A stretch of 64,000 nucleotides of DNA from Ichthyophis bannanicus. Lineage: Eukaryota; Chordata; Amphibia; Gymnophiona; Ichthyophiidae. Below the pieces are notes generated by a model. It had not been told where the DNA came from. It saw nothing but the letters and a program-made list of their open reading frames with translations, and did no database searches. Position numbers and translations under genes: made by a program. The stretch covers positions 417,672,159 through 417,736,158 of the forward strand of contig CM066034.1 of NCBI GenBank assembly GCA_033557465.1, written 5' to 3'. Positions 43,168 through 54,744 of this stretch are shown piece by piece (the stretch's first letter is position 1; each line of letters starts with the position of its first letter).

Positions 43168-43740
43168 ATGGGCACTCCGGGTCGTGAAAGAAGGTTACCA
43201 CCTCCCCTTAAATTCGCCACCCTCGGGACATTTGCCAGGAGAGCAAGTATGACCTCTCCTTCACCAGGTCCTCTTACTCTCAGAGCTAGCAGGCCTACTA
43301 AGGACAAGGTAGTAGAGCGTGTCCCCTGGCACCTCTGGGGCAAGGGCTTCTACTCAAGATATTTTCTTGTCCCCAAAAGAACCGGAGGTCTCGGGCCCAT
43401 CCTGAACCTCCAAGACCTGAACAGGTTCCTGGTGAGGGAGAAGTTCAAAATGCTCTCCCTTGGAGCACTGCTGCCCTACCTCAACGAGGGAGATTGGCTT
43501 TGCTCCTTGGACTTAAAGAATGCCTACACTCACATCCTGGTCCACCCTTCTCACTGGCAATACCTGAGATTCATGGTAGGGGGAGGCCACTACCAGTACA
43601 GGATGCTTCCCTTTGGCCTGGCTTTCTCACCGAGGGTCTTTATGAAGTGCCTAGCAGTGGTAGCCACCCATCTGCGCCTACAAGGGGTGTTCATCTTCCC
43701 CTACTTGGACTGCTGGCTCATCAGAGCCATCCTCCTCTCC
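43168..43740 (+). pseudogene. DIRS reverse transcriptase (catalytic motif altered)
   Basis: This copies the element RNA into DNA. The frame from 43168 is open for 211 codons. Motifs in order: WGKGFYSRYFLVPKRTGGLG then PILNLQDLNRF (fingers), DWLCSLDLKNAYTHILVHPS (the first catalytic aspartate in SLDLKNAY), QYRMLPFGLAFSPRVF, then FPYLDCWLI at about 43700-43726. DIRS enzymes have Y-L-D-D here; this copy has YLDC, which would abolish activity. After about 43740 the frame shifts and continues as QYLGFVIDYPKSHLSPVQDL, the connection segment. Confidence 0.85.
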
Positions 43741-44049
43741 TGCAGTACCTGGGGTTTGTCATCGACTATCCCAAATCGCATCTCTCTCCGGTGCAAGACC
43801 TAGAATTCATCGGGCAGAGCCCTCCTCCCTCGACAGGACAGAATGCCTCAAACAGCTGGCAGGGGAGGTCCAGCATGACAGAACGGTGCCGGCTTGCCAC
43901 CTCTGCCTGCTGGGACACATAGCCTCCATGGTCCATATCACACCCCTAGCATGCCTGCATATGCAGGCAGCCCAGTGGTGCCTGCGTACTCGGTGGACCA
44001 GCTCCGGGACAGGGTCAGGGTCTCCTGACAGCTGGTGAGATCCCTCAAC

Positions 44050-44450
44050 TGGTGACAAAACCTAGGCCTCCTCTGGGCTGGAATGCTCTTTCAGGCGCCC
44101 CCACTGCAGAAGACCATGACCATAGATGCCTCTCTCCAGGGCTGGGGAGCACACTGCGGAATTCACTGCACTCAGGGCTGTTGGTCGAAGGAGGAGTCTG
44201 TACTTCAGATCAATTCCTGGAGCTCCAGGCGGTATTTCTCGTCCTACGTGCATTCCACACCCTCTTGTGGAACAGACCTGTCTTGGTCCAGACAACTAGG
44301 TCTCAATGTTCTACATAAACAAAGAGGGGGGGGCGGCGGCAGCATGGCCTCATACTCCCTCTGCCAGGAGACTGTAGCTTTCCTCTCCTTCGCAGTATGT
44401 AATGGCATGCTCCTGTGAGCAGTCTACCTCCCAGGCCAGGCAACTACCCG
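44050..44450 (+). pseudogene. DIRS RNase H region
   Basis: IDASLQGWGAHCGI (44121-44165) is the first RNase H block, with its catalytic aspartate. ELQAVFLVLRAFHTLLWNRP then VLVQT (44218-44300, another frame) carries the conserved glutamate and the approach to the third acidic block, followed by frameshifted FYINKEGG-like codons. The frame changes are short indels. The domain follows the RT as expected in DIRS. Confidence 0.7.
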
Positions 44451-45079
44451 CAGACAGACTCAGCAGAGTACTGCACCCTCACAAGTGGCATCTTGACCCT
44501 GCAGTGGCCGAGAGGCTCTTCTACTTTGGGGCTGGCCTGAGATGAACCTGTTTGCCTCTCCAGACAACATGCAGCTAGATCGCTTCTGCTACAGGCAGCC
44601 ACACCCACAGAGGGTAGCGGCAGACGCGTTCCTGATCTCTTGGTTCGAGGGACTGCTGTATGTATTCCCACCGATTCCTCTGGTCTCCAAGACCCTGTTC
44701 AAGATTCAGAACGAGAGGACATCAGTGATACTGATTGCCCCCAGGTGGCCCAGGCAACCCTGATTCCCATTACTGTTCTTGCTGACGGCGATAATCCCAA
44801 TACTCCTGGGCAGGGCCCTGGACCTTCTGATTCAGGAGAAGGGCTCCCTCCTGCACCCCAATGTGGGGTCACTGACTCTGACGGCCTGGCTGCTGAAAGG
44901 GTAGCCCTAGCCCCATTCAAACTGCCACAAGAGATTGAAAGCGATCTTGCTGGCCTCTAGGAAGCCTTCCACAAGAAGAGCCTATGCCTTGTGGTGAATG
45001 GATAGGAAGGAAAACCCATTCTCCTGCCACATACAGCTGGTACTCCAGTACCTAGTGCATCTATCGCACACAGGGCTGA

Positions 45080-45895
45080 AATCTAACTTGGTCCAGGTGC
45101 ATCTGAGCGTCATAGCGGATCACCACCACACAGTAGGGGGCAAGCCCTTGTCCAGCCAGCCCCTGGTCTCCCGGTTCCTACGGGGCCTTCTACTATCCAA
45201 GCCCTCTATCTGCCCTCTGGCGGCAGAATGAAACCTCAATGTGGTGCTCTCCCAGTTAACCAGACCGCCGTTCGAGCCCCTGGCCACCTGCCATCTCAGA
45301 TACCTATCTTGGAAGGTGGCCTTCCTGCTGGCCCTGACTTCAGCTTGCAGAGTCAGCAAGCTTCAAGCGCTGGCGGCGGACCCTCCATACACCAGGTTCT
45401 TCAAGAACAGGATAGTGCTCCGCATTTGCCCTAAGTTCCTCCCGAAGGTGGTATCCCCATTTCACCTCAACCAGGAAGTGGTACTCCCCACCTTCTACCC
45501 ACAGCCTCATACTGGCAGGGAAGAGATCATACTCCCCACACTGGACTGTAAGCGGGCCCTGTCCTTCTACCTGCAGCAGACCCAGGGCCACCGAAGAACA
45601 CCTCAGCTTTTCGTGTCCTATGACCCCAGTAGATTGGGGCTCCCTGTATCCAAGTGTACCCTATCCTCTTGGATGGCGGATTGCATCGCCTTTGCTTATG
45701 AGTGAGCGGGCCTCTCTCTGGAGCACCGGATCACAGCACACTGCCTGAGAGCAATGGCGGTTTGGTGCCGGTGACAGAAATTTGCAGAGCCGACACTTGG
45801 TCATCCATTCACAGGTTTCACAGCACGCTACTGCCTGGAAAGCGAATCCCGCAGGGACAGTGCCTTTGGTCAGGCAGTGCTGCGTAATATTTTTG
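45080..45895 (+). pseudogene. DIRS tyrosine recombinase
   Basis: This integrates circular element DNA. The frame 45241-45705 is open for 154 codons and reads HLRYLSWKVAFLLALTSACR then VSKLQAL, with the first catalytic arginine in ACRVS. LFVSYDPSRLGLPVSKCTLS and WMADCIAFAYE follow. In the next frames HCLRAMAVW (45740-45766) holds the H-x-x-R pair, and RYCLE (about 45828-45842) the position of the nucleophilic tyrosine. The catalytic residues thus appear present but are spread over frames by stops and indels. Confidence 0.75.
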
Positions 45896-46080
45896 GCGTG
45901 TAGGCAACGCCTGCCCTCCGACCCTCTGTGTTCAGGCTACTGGAGTGGTAGTGTTGCTGGACGCTAGGGTCTGACAGAGTCTCTCAGCAGGAACTCGCCT
46001 TCTGGAACTCATGGCCACTCGACCGGTCGCCGTTGGTACTGTTGTAGTTCGGTCCTCGGCAGCCTGGAGCTAAGGAGTCT

Positions 46081-46175
46081 CATATGTGAGGACTGACTTC
46101 TTACTTGTTCCTGGAGAAAGTGTAGTTACTCACCTGTAACAGGTATTCTCCGGGAGCAGCAGGAATCGGTCCTCA
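46081..46175 (+). repeat. DIRS internal complementary region
   Basis: 46081-46117 (CATATGTGAGGACTGACTTC onward to CTGGAGA) is the reverse complement of the first 37 bases of the left terminal repeat. 46118-46175 (AAAGTGTAGTTACTCACCTG onward) is the reverse complement of the last bases of the right terminal repeat. Their junction is where the two ends meet in the circular intermediate. Confidence 0.85.
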
Positions 46176-46259
46176 CAACCCTTCCTCCTCCCCTTGGAAT
46201 TGCCATCCATACCTTGCTTGATTCTTTTTTTTTACTGCCATTTAGCTATGTCACTGACT

Positions 46260-46440
46260 GAGCAAGATCCACCCTTGGGCCGGAAGGGGACCTCACATGC
46301 ATGGTAGCATTCCCAAAGGCTTCTTTGAAAGCTGGGGAAAGGCTACGCCGGGGCTCCGTCGACGCCCCTGTCACCCATAGGTGAGGCCCGATTCCTGCTG
46401 TTCCCAGAGAACACCTGTTACAGGTGAGTAAATACACTTT
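46260..46440 (-). repeat. DIRS right terminal repeat (inverted)
   Basis: The inverse of the left repeat, with an extra outer part ending GTGAGTAAATACACTTT. The left copy lacks this extra stretch, an asymmetry normal for DIRS. It also carries CATGCATGGTAGCATTCCCA, shared with the left end. Confidence 0.85.
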
Positions 46441-46446
46441 CTTCCC

Positions 46447-46534
46447 TGGCTGTCAGAATGTATTGTTTAGCTTTGAATGCCCTACTCGCTGCCAACCCCC
46501 AGAAGCAATTGCCTGCGGACCAGCCCTGGACTTA
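46447..46534 (+). repeat. Interspersed repeat fragment between DIRS and giant element
   Basis: GGCTGTCAGAATGTATTGTT onward matches 25795-25830. It ends GACCAGCCCTGGACTTA at the giant element's left end. TTA directly before GGGGCATG could be a Harbinger-type 3-bp target site. Copy 1 has TAT in the same place, so this is not confirmed. Confidence 0.4.
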
Positions 46535-47354
46535 GGGGCATGTTTACTAAAAACCGCTAATTTGTGCGCTGCAAAATAGCGCACTAAAAGCGGTACTTAA
46601 GAGCACTTAAATGGCCCGCAAACGTGCGGGTCACCACCGCATGCGTGCGCGTCACACTAACGCGCCCCGCACAAGTACAGGCCCGCAAATGTCCGATAGA
46701 GGCGTGGAAAGGCTAACGGAGGGCGGAGGAAGGCTCCGGAGGGGCGGAGAGACGGGGCTTATGGGCAGGGAAGGGGAGGGGAGAGGCGCCCCGCACATTA
46801 TCGGGGCTGAATTCGCAAGTAAAAAATAGCGTGAGTGAAACACTCGCGGTAGAGGGCATGTAAAGGGAAGGGAAACCATTTTCGTCAGCAATGTACACCT
46901 AAACCGGGGAAACCTTCAAAACGTGAGCAGTGTGATACATGTGCACAGCACAAAAGTGCAATTACAAATATAAAATGACCACCACAGAAATAGTACAAAG
47001 AGGAGGTCAGCTGGGGAACAGTGATAGTAAAGGGCAAAACCAAAAAACACACCCAGGAAAGCCCCAAAAATATCAATGAATTATGGAAGGGTCTACGGAG
47101 CGGAGACCTTTCCCAACACACATTTCCTTGTTTCGTACGTTCCCTGTGAGTGGTGTTTATGGTTGCCCATCAATAGCAAGGTTGCCCAGTTTGTTTATAT
47201 ATTAACCCCCTTCTGCGGTGGTCAGTTCCGGGGTTTATTTGCACGTTTGTCACCAGACAGGGTGAATGAGCCCACAGTAAAAATGTGCAGAGCAGGGTTT
47301 GCGACTCCATCCTGCCAGGTTAACTATCTCCAGGGACTGCACTGTCTCTGTGGA

Positions 47355-47427
47355 CACACTGTGGTGCAGCGGACAGAGCCAGTACCTCTAGGACCATAAG
47401 GCATAGGATCAAATCCCAGCTGGGGCT
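47355..47427 (+). repeat. tRNA-like module 1, copy 2
   Basis: The same A box (TGGTGCAGCGG) and B box (GGATCAAATCC) as 6898-6970, identical in both boxes. Confidence 0.45.
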
Positions 47428-47812
47428 CATGCCAGCCCAGTTCCTATGTTTTACCCACCACTAAACAAAGATAGCACAGACACCCCTGTATTGCAGGGAA
47501 ACATAAGCATGGTGCAAACACCCATATTTTGCCCTACCCCGCACACACCCCATAACAATGGGCATTACCTACAGCCCAGTCCCCCACATCCGGTCCCGGA
47601 GTGCCACAATGCAATCAGGGCATATGCATTCCCTGAGAGTAGGAATGCCATCATGTTGGCGGACGAGTACAGGTGGTGGAGGGGGCAGTGGCTGCTAGCC
47701 ACAGAAGACAGTGGCCTAGCCATGTGCAGGCTGGCCAAACCGTCCACTGCAACAGACAGGCCCTGTCGGATGTACAGTCATGGACTGCCCAGGGAATCAA
47801 GCACATCTGTGG

Positions 47813-47882
47813 CAACACAGTGGCGCACTGCACACAGACAGTGTGTGCAAGAACAGAACGTCACAGGTTCAAAGCCCTGCCA
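47813..47882 (+). repeat. tRNA-like module 2, copy 2
   Basis: A box TGGCGCACTGC and B box GGTTCAAAGCC are retained. One base is missing from the anticodon arm compared with 7381-7395, so the 4-bp stem with a 7-base loop is lost. Confidence 0.45.
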
Positions 47883-49832
47883 ATCCTGTCCACATATCTT
47901 TACCCACAACTAATCCGTGATAGTAAGGACAAACCATTATTGCTGGGGACATACGCATTGCTCATACGCCAATTTTACACCCCACTGATCACAGACACCA
48001 TGACGAGGGGCATTACCTAGAGCAGAGTCTCACAAATGCAGTCCCAGAGGACCACACACCATTCAGGTTCATGCTGCCGCCCATACAAATGCCAGTGCTG
48101 TATATCTCTGCACCACCCCCATGGCATGTAGATGTAGCTAATGCATATTTCATGAGGGACAGCAGGAAAACGCGAACAGTGTGTTGCAACCCTGGGCTGG
48201 ATTTGGGAACCTCAGCCGTAAAGCAGCAGCCAACAGGGGCAGACACACCCACACCCACACCCACAGGCCCCAATGGCCAATGCCCCTGGAGAGGCAGGAC
48301 ATTGGGCCTTGTGTGCATCTCACAATACTAGCATGTGAATACCTTAGCAATGTCACTCTACACCTGGGTATACGGTTACACAGCTTCCAAACACTTGCTC
48401 TGAGTACTGGCAGATAGATATCCCTACGTCACGCACATTCTGCTCCTTGAGCTCCATCATGACAATCTGTCCTGTTGACTGCAGTGGGTGCATCAGGTCT
48501 GGTCTCTGTCAGCGTTTAACACCCTGGGGAGTTGACTCAAAACAGTATTGCTAACATATCCATGCCTGTACTGTGCCCAGGACTGGTGTGGTGGCTAATG
48601 CTGACAAACGCCTCTACAGTAGCACAATGCTGGCATACGTGTGGGAGTGTGTGTCTGTCTATACAGTGTGTGTTGGCTGCAAACACCTTCCACAGCCCAC
48701 ACTGCCAGCACTGTTGCCAGTATTGGCCTGCCAATGTGCATAATGAGCAGCAAGGTACCCTGGGTATAGCTCTGACAGGGCGGGTTGGGGAGGATGCATC
48801 TGCACAGGGCAGAGGGCACTGACTGGGATAGTGTAGTGGTTGCGACCCACCTTCAGATACTTGGTGGCATCTGTATGTGCTGCTGGGGTTGCACTCCACC
48901 CTGACTGTGCAGTGAAGACAACATGGCTAGGCACCACCATAGTGAATGATAGTATGTCTCCCATGTGATATATATGGGTTTTGTGTCGGGGCCCAGTCAA
49001 TGACTTAAACTGCTGGTGTGCACTGCCATCCCAGTTCTGGGTGCATGCATTTCCAACAGGACTAACTAGCAGACATATGTCAGCTGGTGTGTGTCCTGAT
49101 GGAGCGCCGTGCAGTGGTGATGGCTTGCTGTAGGCGAAGATCAGATAGTGGTGGGGTGCAACTTAGCATATCAAGGCCTAATGTCTGTCAGATATTGTGT
49201 TATGGATGTGTATGGAGTTTGCTGTGACAGCGCTGTAGGGTGTCTCTCCCACAGCAGGACTGGGGTTGATGGTCCACCCTACTGCTACCATTGCAGGGAG
49301 GTAGCATGATGATAAGAGACCCTGCTTTCCAACCTGAGGGGGAGAAATGGTGGTAAAGAGCCCACCTAGGTCTCACATAAGGGGTGCCCCTGACTCTGAC
49401 CGACAGAGCTAGCCCAGGTGTCTCTGCAGAAACAACCTATCTCACAGAGTAATAGTGCTGTGTAGCTCTGGCATGGCCTCATTCTGCCATGGAGGTTGTG
49501 GTGGACCTGGTCCTGGGGTGCTCCACGCACACTCAGGGTGAGCACAGTACCCGCACAATGTGACAGTGTGTAGCTACTCTGTGCCAGTACAACACCCACT
49601 CAGTACACCCTACCAGGGCCGAGGTGCTGTGTGGGTGCACATGGACACTCCCTCCTAGCATGCTGTGGAGATGCCAGGTTGCATTCACGATCCTGTTTCT
49701 ATCTTTGTTCTGTTGATGTGCATGTGCAGTGCATCATGGGTATGGGTGGACTAACCCTATCCTGGCTACCACAACAGACTGTCTGTGTGGTGACATGCAG
49801 GCTCTCTGCAGCCAGCCAGGGGCTTGCTGGCA

Positions 49833-49905
49833 GCTATAGAGCTGTAGGCCAATGGGTACCTCATTGCCTGTGAAGTCAGAGGTCATGGGTTCAAACCCAC
49901 AGTGG
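49833..49905 (+). repeat. tRNA-like module 3, copy 2
   Basis: The A-box-like TAGAGCTGTAG, the T-GAA loop and the T arm TGGGTTCAAACCCA are all retained. This version is slightly closer to a tRNA in the D-arm region (GTAGGCCAATGGG) than copy 1. Confidence 0.5.
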
Positions 49906-50283
49906 TGTAATTTTGTAGGGCGGTGCATAGGTATTTAACATTTAATGTGCAGATGTTGCTGGCAGCAAATCAACCCACAGCATACTATACCCACATGGTG
50001 CCCTTGAGTGTGGTTGATAGGGCACACAATAGGCCATCTTTTAGTTTAGGTCCATATGAGGTGCACTAGTCTCTATCCGGAGACACAACATATATGGTGC
50101 CCTATAGGGGACGCAAGGGTGCCTTGAGGACAGTGCACTCTAAACATGTGCCTCATGAGCTGCCTCATGTCAAACATGATGTGCGAGTGCGTTTGGTAGC
50201 TGTGCTCACATAAAGGAAAAAACGAAAAGAAAAACCTACAGCACTACTCCACCAAAAACTACTGCCTCAGCCAGCCCTGGGCC

Positions 50284-50352
50284 ACTGAGCACTGTGAAGG
50301 GATCGCACCCCTGATCCGCGCACCATTGGTCAGTGTACCCACCATTGTGCTG
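50284..50352 (-). repeat. tRNA-like module 4, copy 2
   Basis: The minus-strand counterpart of 9836-9905. The B box has one change (GGGTGCGATCCC instead of GGGTTCGATCCC). Confidence 0.4.
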
Positions 50353-50619
50353 CTGGTCCCGGTTACTGTGCTGACCAATCAGGACGCTGCCTCATGGCCA
50401 TCTGCGCGGCGGCCCTAAGCTGCTAACAATGAACAGTTCGCCGCACACTGCCGCCCCAAAAAACATGTGCGCCGCTCTAATGGCCGCCAAGAATGAATAG
50501 TGCGCCGCCTGCTGCTGCTCAATATTAACACTGCTCCGCCCTATGCCGTGCAAAAGTAAGATGCCCCCTCAAACCACCTCTACCTATGAAAAAGGTGATG
50601 CCTCAGTCAGGAGTTTACG

Positions 50620-50702
50620 TTGTGCACAAAGGGGGTTTGAACACACGGCCCCTGCACCATTGGTCGGGCTGGTCACCCACCATTGTACCACAGCTCTGTT
50701 GA
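50620..50702 (-). repeat. tRNA-like module 5, copy 2
   Basis: The minus-strand counterpart of 10163-10240, with the same B-box-like GTGTTCAAACCC. Unlike copy 1, the sequence right of it is uninterrupted. Confidence 0.4.
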
Positions 50703-51160
50703 TAGGTGCGTGTCCCAACAGCGCACCCACGTGGTGACGTATGAGGGCCGCAAATGTGGACCCCGGGGGGGCCATTAGAGATGGCGCACCAGGCAGGGTC
50801 GCGTTAGCCCCCATGTTTTATTTAAACGGCCTGAACCCCAAAACTCCGTATATGGCACAGGCCACACCAACGCGCACCCCCACAATCTCAGGGTGCACTA
50901 AAACATACCCCCATTGGTGAAATGTGTGACTGTTGAGATCAATGCACAGACACTATCCTCAAAACCATAACCATTGGGTGTGCAAGTTGCGTGCATTTCC
51001 AATGGTATTACATACCATCCACGCAGGCCATGGGGAACGCAATAGGCACCACAAATGTCTGAGGCGCACAGGCATGCGGAGCGCATGTGCGCGAGCCGCA
51101 ATGCGCAAATGCGGAGGTGGCGTCGTCAGCGTCGTCACGTCCAGAAGGGCAGAAAACAAA

Positions 51161-51351
51161 ATGACTGCCAGAATTGCGCAAAACCTGCAGCAGCCACTGC
51201 GAAACTTTGACACCTGGCCTCATTGGTTGGGCCAAAGATGGAGAAGCTGTTACCAGGGGCCGCCAGGGGAAAAGACGCAGAAAAAAGGTCCAGAGGTCCT
51301 GGGGAGAGAATCAAAAGGGGTTTCAATCGTGTGGCAGACAACCAAAGGGAG
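51161..51351 (+). CDS. Myb/SANT-like transposon protein, exon 1 (copy 2)
   Basis: The counterpart of 11326-11512, with the same ATG context and the same donor (GAG/GTGAGTG). It has several one-base differences, so its N-terminal part is frame-broken where copy 1 is intact. Its last part reads RIKRGFNRVADNQRE in frame up to the donor. Exon 2 can follow in phase 0 with VEDLRKKAREL. Between them the two copies show where each is damaged. Confidence 0.5.
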
Positions 51352-51834
51352 GTGAGTGCATTGCAACAGGTCATAATTACAATAGGGACAACAGACAGGG
51401 TTGTTTGCAGGGTCAATGGTGCTGTGTGTAGGTATTCCAGATCAGTAAAGTGTAGCTGGGGGACCCACATGGCCAAGGTCTATATGTAGCACATATGAGT
51501 GGTTTGCCATGTACCCAGGTGTTTTAGGGGACGTAGTCACAAAGGGCATGAGGCCATCCTGGCAGTCCTTGCGGCTGCTGAGCTACAAAACACTGTAAAA
51601 CACCTAGCCCATAGATCTGCCTGGGATGGGTCCAGAGGACATCATGTGCAACGGGCCGTGTCCTGCATCCTCAGGGCTGCACACATTGGCCACCCTCAGT
51701 GGGTTGTGAAACGTTCATCAAATGGTCTGGCAGCCACCCTGGAGCTATGGGGTGTGGTGCCACTGGTGGTCAGGGCAAACACCACGATCACCAGGACCCT
51801 TGAGAGCCCATCAGAGTGGGTCCACCATCACCCT

Positions 51835-53215
51835 GCAGATATGGGGATATCTACTAATGTTGTTTAAGCCATCCATACCTGTCCCCAGGGGTACAGAAGA
51901 CCCTTCAAAGTGGGCCCTCTGTCATCCTGGAGATATGGGGATGTCTACTAATGTTGTTTAACCCATCATCACCTATCCCCAGGAGTACAGAGAACCCTTC
52001 AAAGTGGGCCCTCTGTCATCCTGGAGATATGGGGATGTCCACTAATGTTGGTTTAACCATCATCCAGGCCCCAGGGGTACAGAGAAACCCTTCAAGTTAC
52101 ACTCTCACCCACCCTGGAGTTATGGGGATGTATACTAATGTTGTTTAACCCATCATCCCTGTCCCCAGGGGTACAGGAGAACCCTTCAAAGTCCACTCTC
52201 ACCCACCCTGGAGTTATGGGGATGTCTACTAATGTTATTGATTAACCCATCATCCCTATCCCCAGGAGTAACAGAGAACCCTTCAAAGTGGGCCCTCTGT
52301 CATCCTGGAGATATGGGGATGGCTACTAATGTTGTTTAAACCCATCATCACTATCCCCAGGAGTACAGAGAACCCTTCAAAGTGGGCCGCTGTCATACTG
52401 GGGATATCGGGGATGTCCACTAATGTTTGTTTTTAACCCATCATCACTGTCCCAGGGGTACAGAGGAAAACCCTCAAAAGTACACTCTCACCCACCCTGG
52501 AGTTATGGGGTGTCTACTAAGGTGTTTTAAGCCATCATCCCTGTCCCCAGGGGTACAGAGAGACCCTTCAACAGTACACTCTCACCCACCCTGGAGTTAT
52601 GTGGGATGTCTAATAATGTTTTGTTTAACCCATCATCCCTGGTCCCCAGGAGTACAGAGAACCCCTCAAAGTGGGCCCTCTGTCATCATGGAGATATGGG
52701 GATGTCATCTAATGTGGTTTAAACAACCCCCCCATCATCCCTTTCCACAGGAGTACAGAAGAACACTTCAAAGTGGCCATCTGTCATGCACCCTGGAGGT
52801 AGGGGGGATGTATACTAATGGTTGTTTACACCCATCATCCCTATCCCGCAGGAGATACAGAGAACCCTTCCAAGTGGGCCCTCTGTCATCCTGGAGATAT
52901 GGGGAATGTCCCATAATGTTGTTTAAAAAAACCCATTCAATCCATGTCCCCAGGGTACAGAGAACCCTTCAAAGTACACGTCTCACCCACCCTGGAGTTA
53001 TGGGGATGTCTACTAATGTTGTTTAACCCCATCATCCATGTCCAAGGGGTACAGAGAAACCATTCAAAGTACACTCTGTCAACCCACCCTGGAGATTTAT
53101 GGGATGTGCTACATGTAGGTGTTGTGTGGGTTAATGATCAATCTCCCTATCACCAGGGGTACAGGGAGACCATTCAGAGTGGGCCCCTCTTATCACCCTG
53201 TGGATATGGGGCTGT
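51835..53215 (+). repeat. Minisatellite, about 14 units of ~94-98 bp (copy 2)
   Basis: The same unit as 12076-13790, including the TACTAAT-like motif, pyrimidine tract and CAG. The order of variants is roughly B-B-A-A-B-B-A-A-B-B-B-A-A-B, different from copy 1. There are about four fewer units and many one-base insertions. The array length therefore differs between the copies. Confidence 0.8.
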
Positions 53216-54526
53216 CTTGCCACAAGTGGTTTAAACCATCCACCATATCACCAGGTGTACACGGAGCCCAGCTGGGTAGGGCAGCAAAGCAAAGGGGGAT
53301 CTGTGTGCAGTATGCCTATGCTGGTGGAACCTGTCCATCAATAACCAGGGGACCTGAATCGCTGCCTAATCATTTCCGGGGCAACAGCCCTGGTCTCAGT
53401 TTGTATCTTGCTGATGTATGGTGTGTAGGACACACCAGACCGAGGGTGGTGGGAAAGCCGACTGTGGAGGAGGGTATGTCAGGTAGGATAGTTTGTCTAG
53501 GCTTATGGTGGGTAGGTTGCACATCTCAAAGAGTCCTTGGGGTGCACGGGGACGAGTAGGCCTGTGAGAACGAAAGCTGACGAGCACTCACATAAGTGAT
53601 GATCTCACACCTCCCACAGCCATTTCCACTCCATGGTGGAGACACACACAGGGGTGCAAATAATTTTTGATCAGGCCTCAGTCCAACAGTTGTATTCCAT
53701 CCATACCGGACTCTGAATTGCACTGCAACTGTGTTGACCAGGGAAGCAATGGGATGGTCAAACCAACACCTCTCCCACCCGCCCACCTCAGCGGCCCAAA
53801 CACAATGGGAACCCCACCCGTCATCTCCCTGTCCAATGCGCGCACAACTAGGAGTGCCCCCAACCAGTGGGGACCATGTTCCACACTCTCCTTGTTCCAA
53901 CAACACATACCCTACCATACCCTGTACTCAGCTGATTAACCCTGAAAATAAGGGATTTGGTCAACACATTGACACAACAATTGCCCCCAGGGGATGTGGA
54001 CACCCGCGCTAATCCACACTCACACCTCGGTCCCTCTCACCCCCATACTCACTTACCCACCCCCTATACCCCACCCTTTGTCTTCCCTCTCTCCCCCACC
54101 CATTGGCAAAACATGGGGACGTGCATAGGGTGACTGAATGGGGTGGGGTGGTGGGGATTACCTCCGGTTTGCCAATAAGCCTGTAGGTGATGGGCAATGC
54201 TGCTGGCTTGGTGTCCCCCATATGCTGGATGCCTGCAGGACCCGGGACAGGCTACCGTGGGTCCTCCTACTCCAACACCACATAGGCGGACACTGCTATG
54301 CCAAAATTTCCCCAGGGATCAACTGTCACAAGTGTGTGACCCTGTGGCAAGGAAATACAGGAAAAACAACAGCAGAGGCATTCCCAGGGAGCAGTGGTCG
54401 CCCTTGTGTGGTGGTGACTATGTGGCCAACCATGACCCTATAGGGCTATGTAAAAACTATCCACCTGTGGCAACGAACCTCGGGGTACGGCCTAATGACC
54501 CAAAATAACATGTTTGTTTGCAACAG

Positions 54527-54634
54527 GTGGGAGGATCTGAGGCAAGAAGGACCCCGCGTGACGCGCGGTGCAGGTTCCATTGGCAGACTTCCTGGCGCAG
54601 CGTTATAGCAGGGGGTCACAGAAACCCAATGATG
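54527..54634 (+). CDS. Myb/SANT-like transposon protein, exon 2 (copy 2, disrupted)
   Basis: The acceptor TGCAACAG and a changed donor (GATG/GTGCGG) frame a 108-base segment that is 94 bases in copy 1. About 14 extra bases break VEDLRKKAREL into pieces. The extra bases look like the general insertion excess of this region. Confidence 0.4.
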
Positions 54635-54744
54635 GTGCGGAATGGACAGGGCATGGACTCTCAGGTTATAATGTCCACATTGGCCCACCAAACGTGTTGT
54701 GTTTAATGCGAGCTGTAGATGTGTACCACGTCACCCACTAATTG

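Larger units (their letters stand above)
40341..46440 (+). mobile_element. DIRS-type tyrosine-recombinase retrotransposon, structurally complete but frame-broken
   Basis: DIRS elements replicate through a circular DNA made by reverse transcription and insert with a tyrosine recombinase, so they leave no target duplication. All structural parts are present: left terminal repeat (40341-40490), gag-like region, reverse transcriptase, RNase H, tyrosine recombinase, internal complementary region (46081-46175) and inverted right terminal repeat (46260-46440). It is about 5.7 kb without a 420-bp insertion. Frameshifts and an altered RT motif make this copy inactive. Confidence 0.9.
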
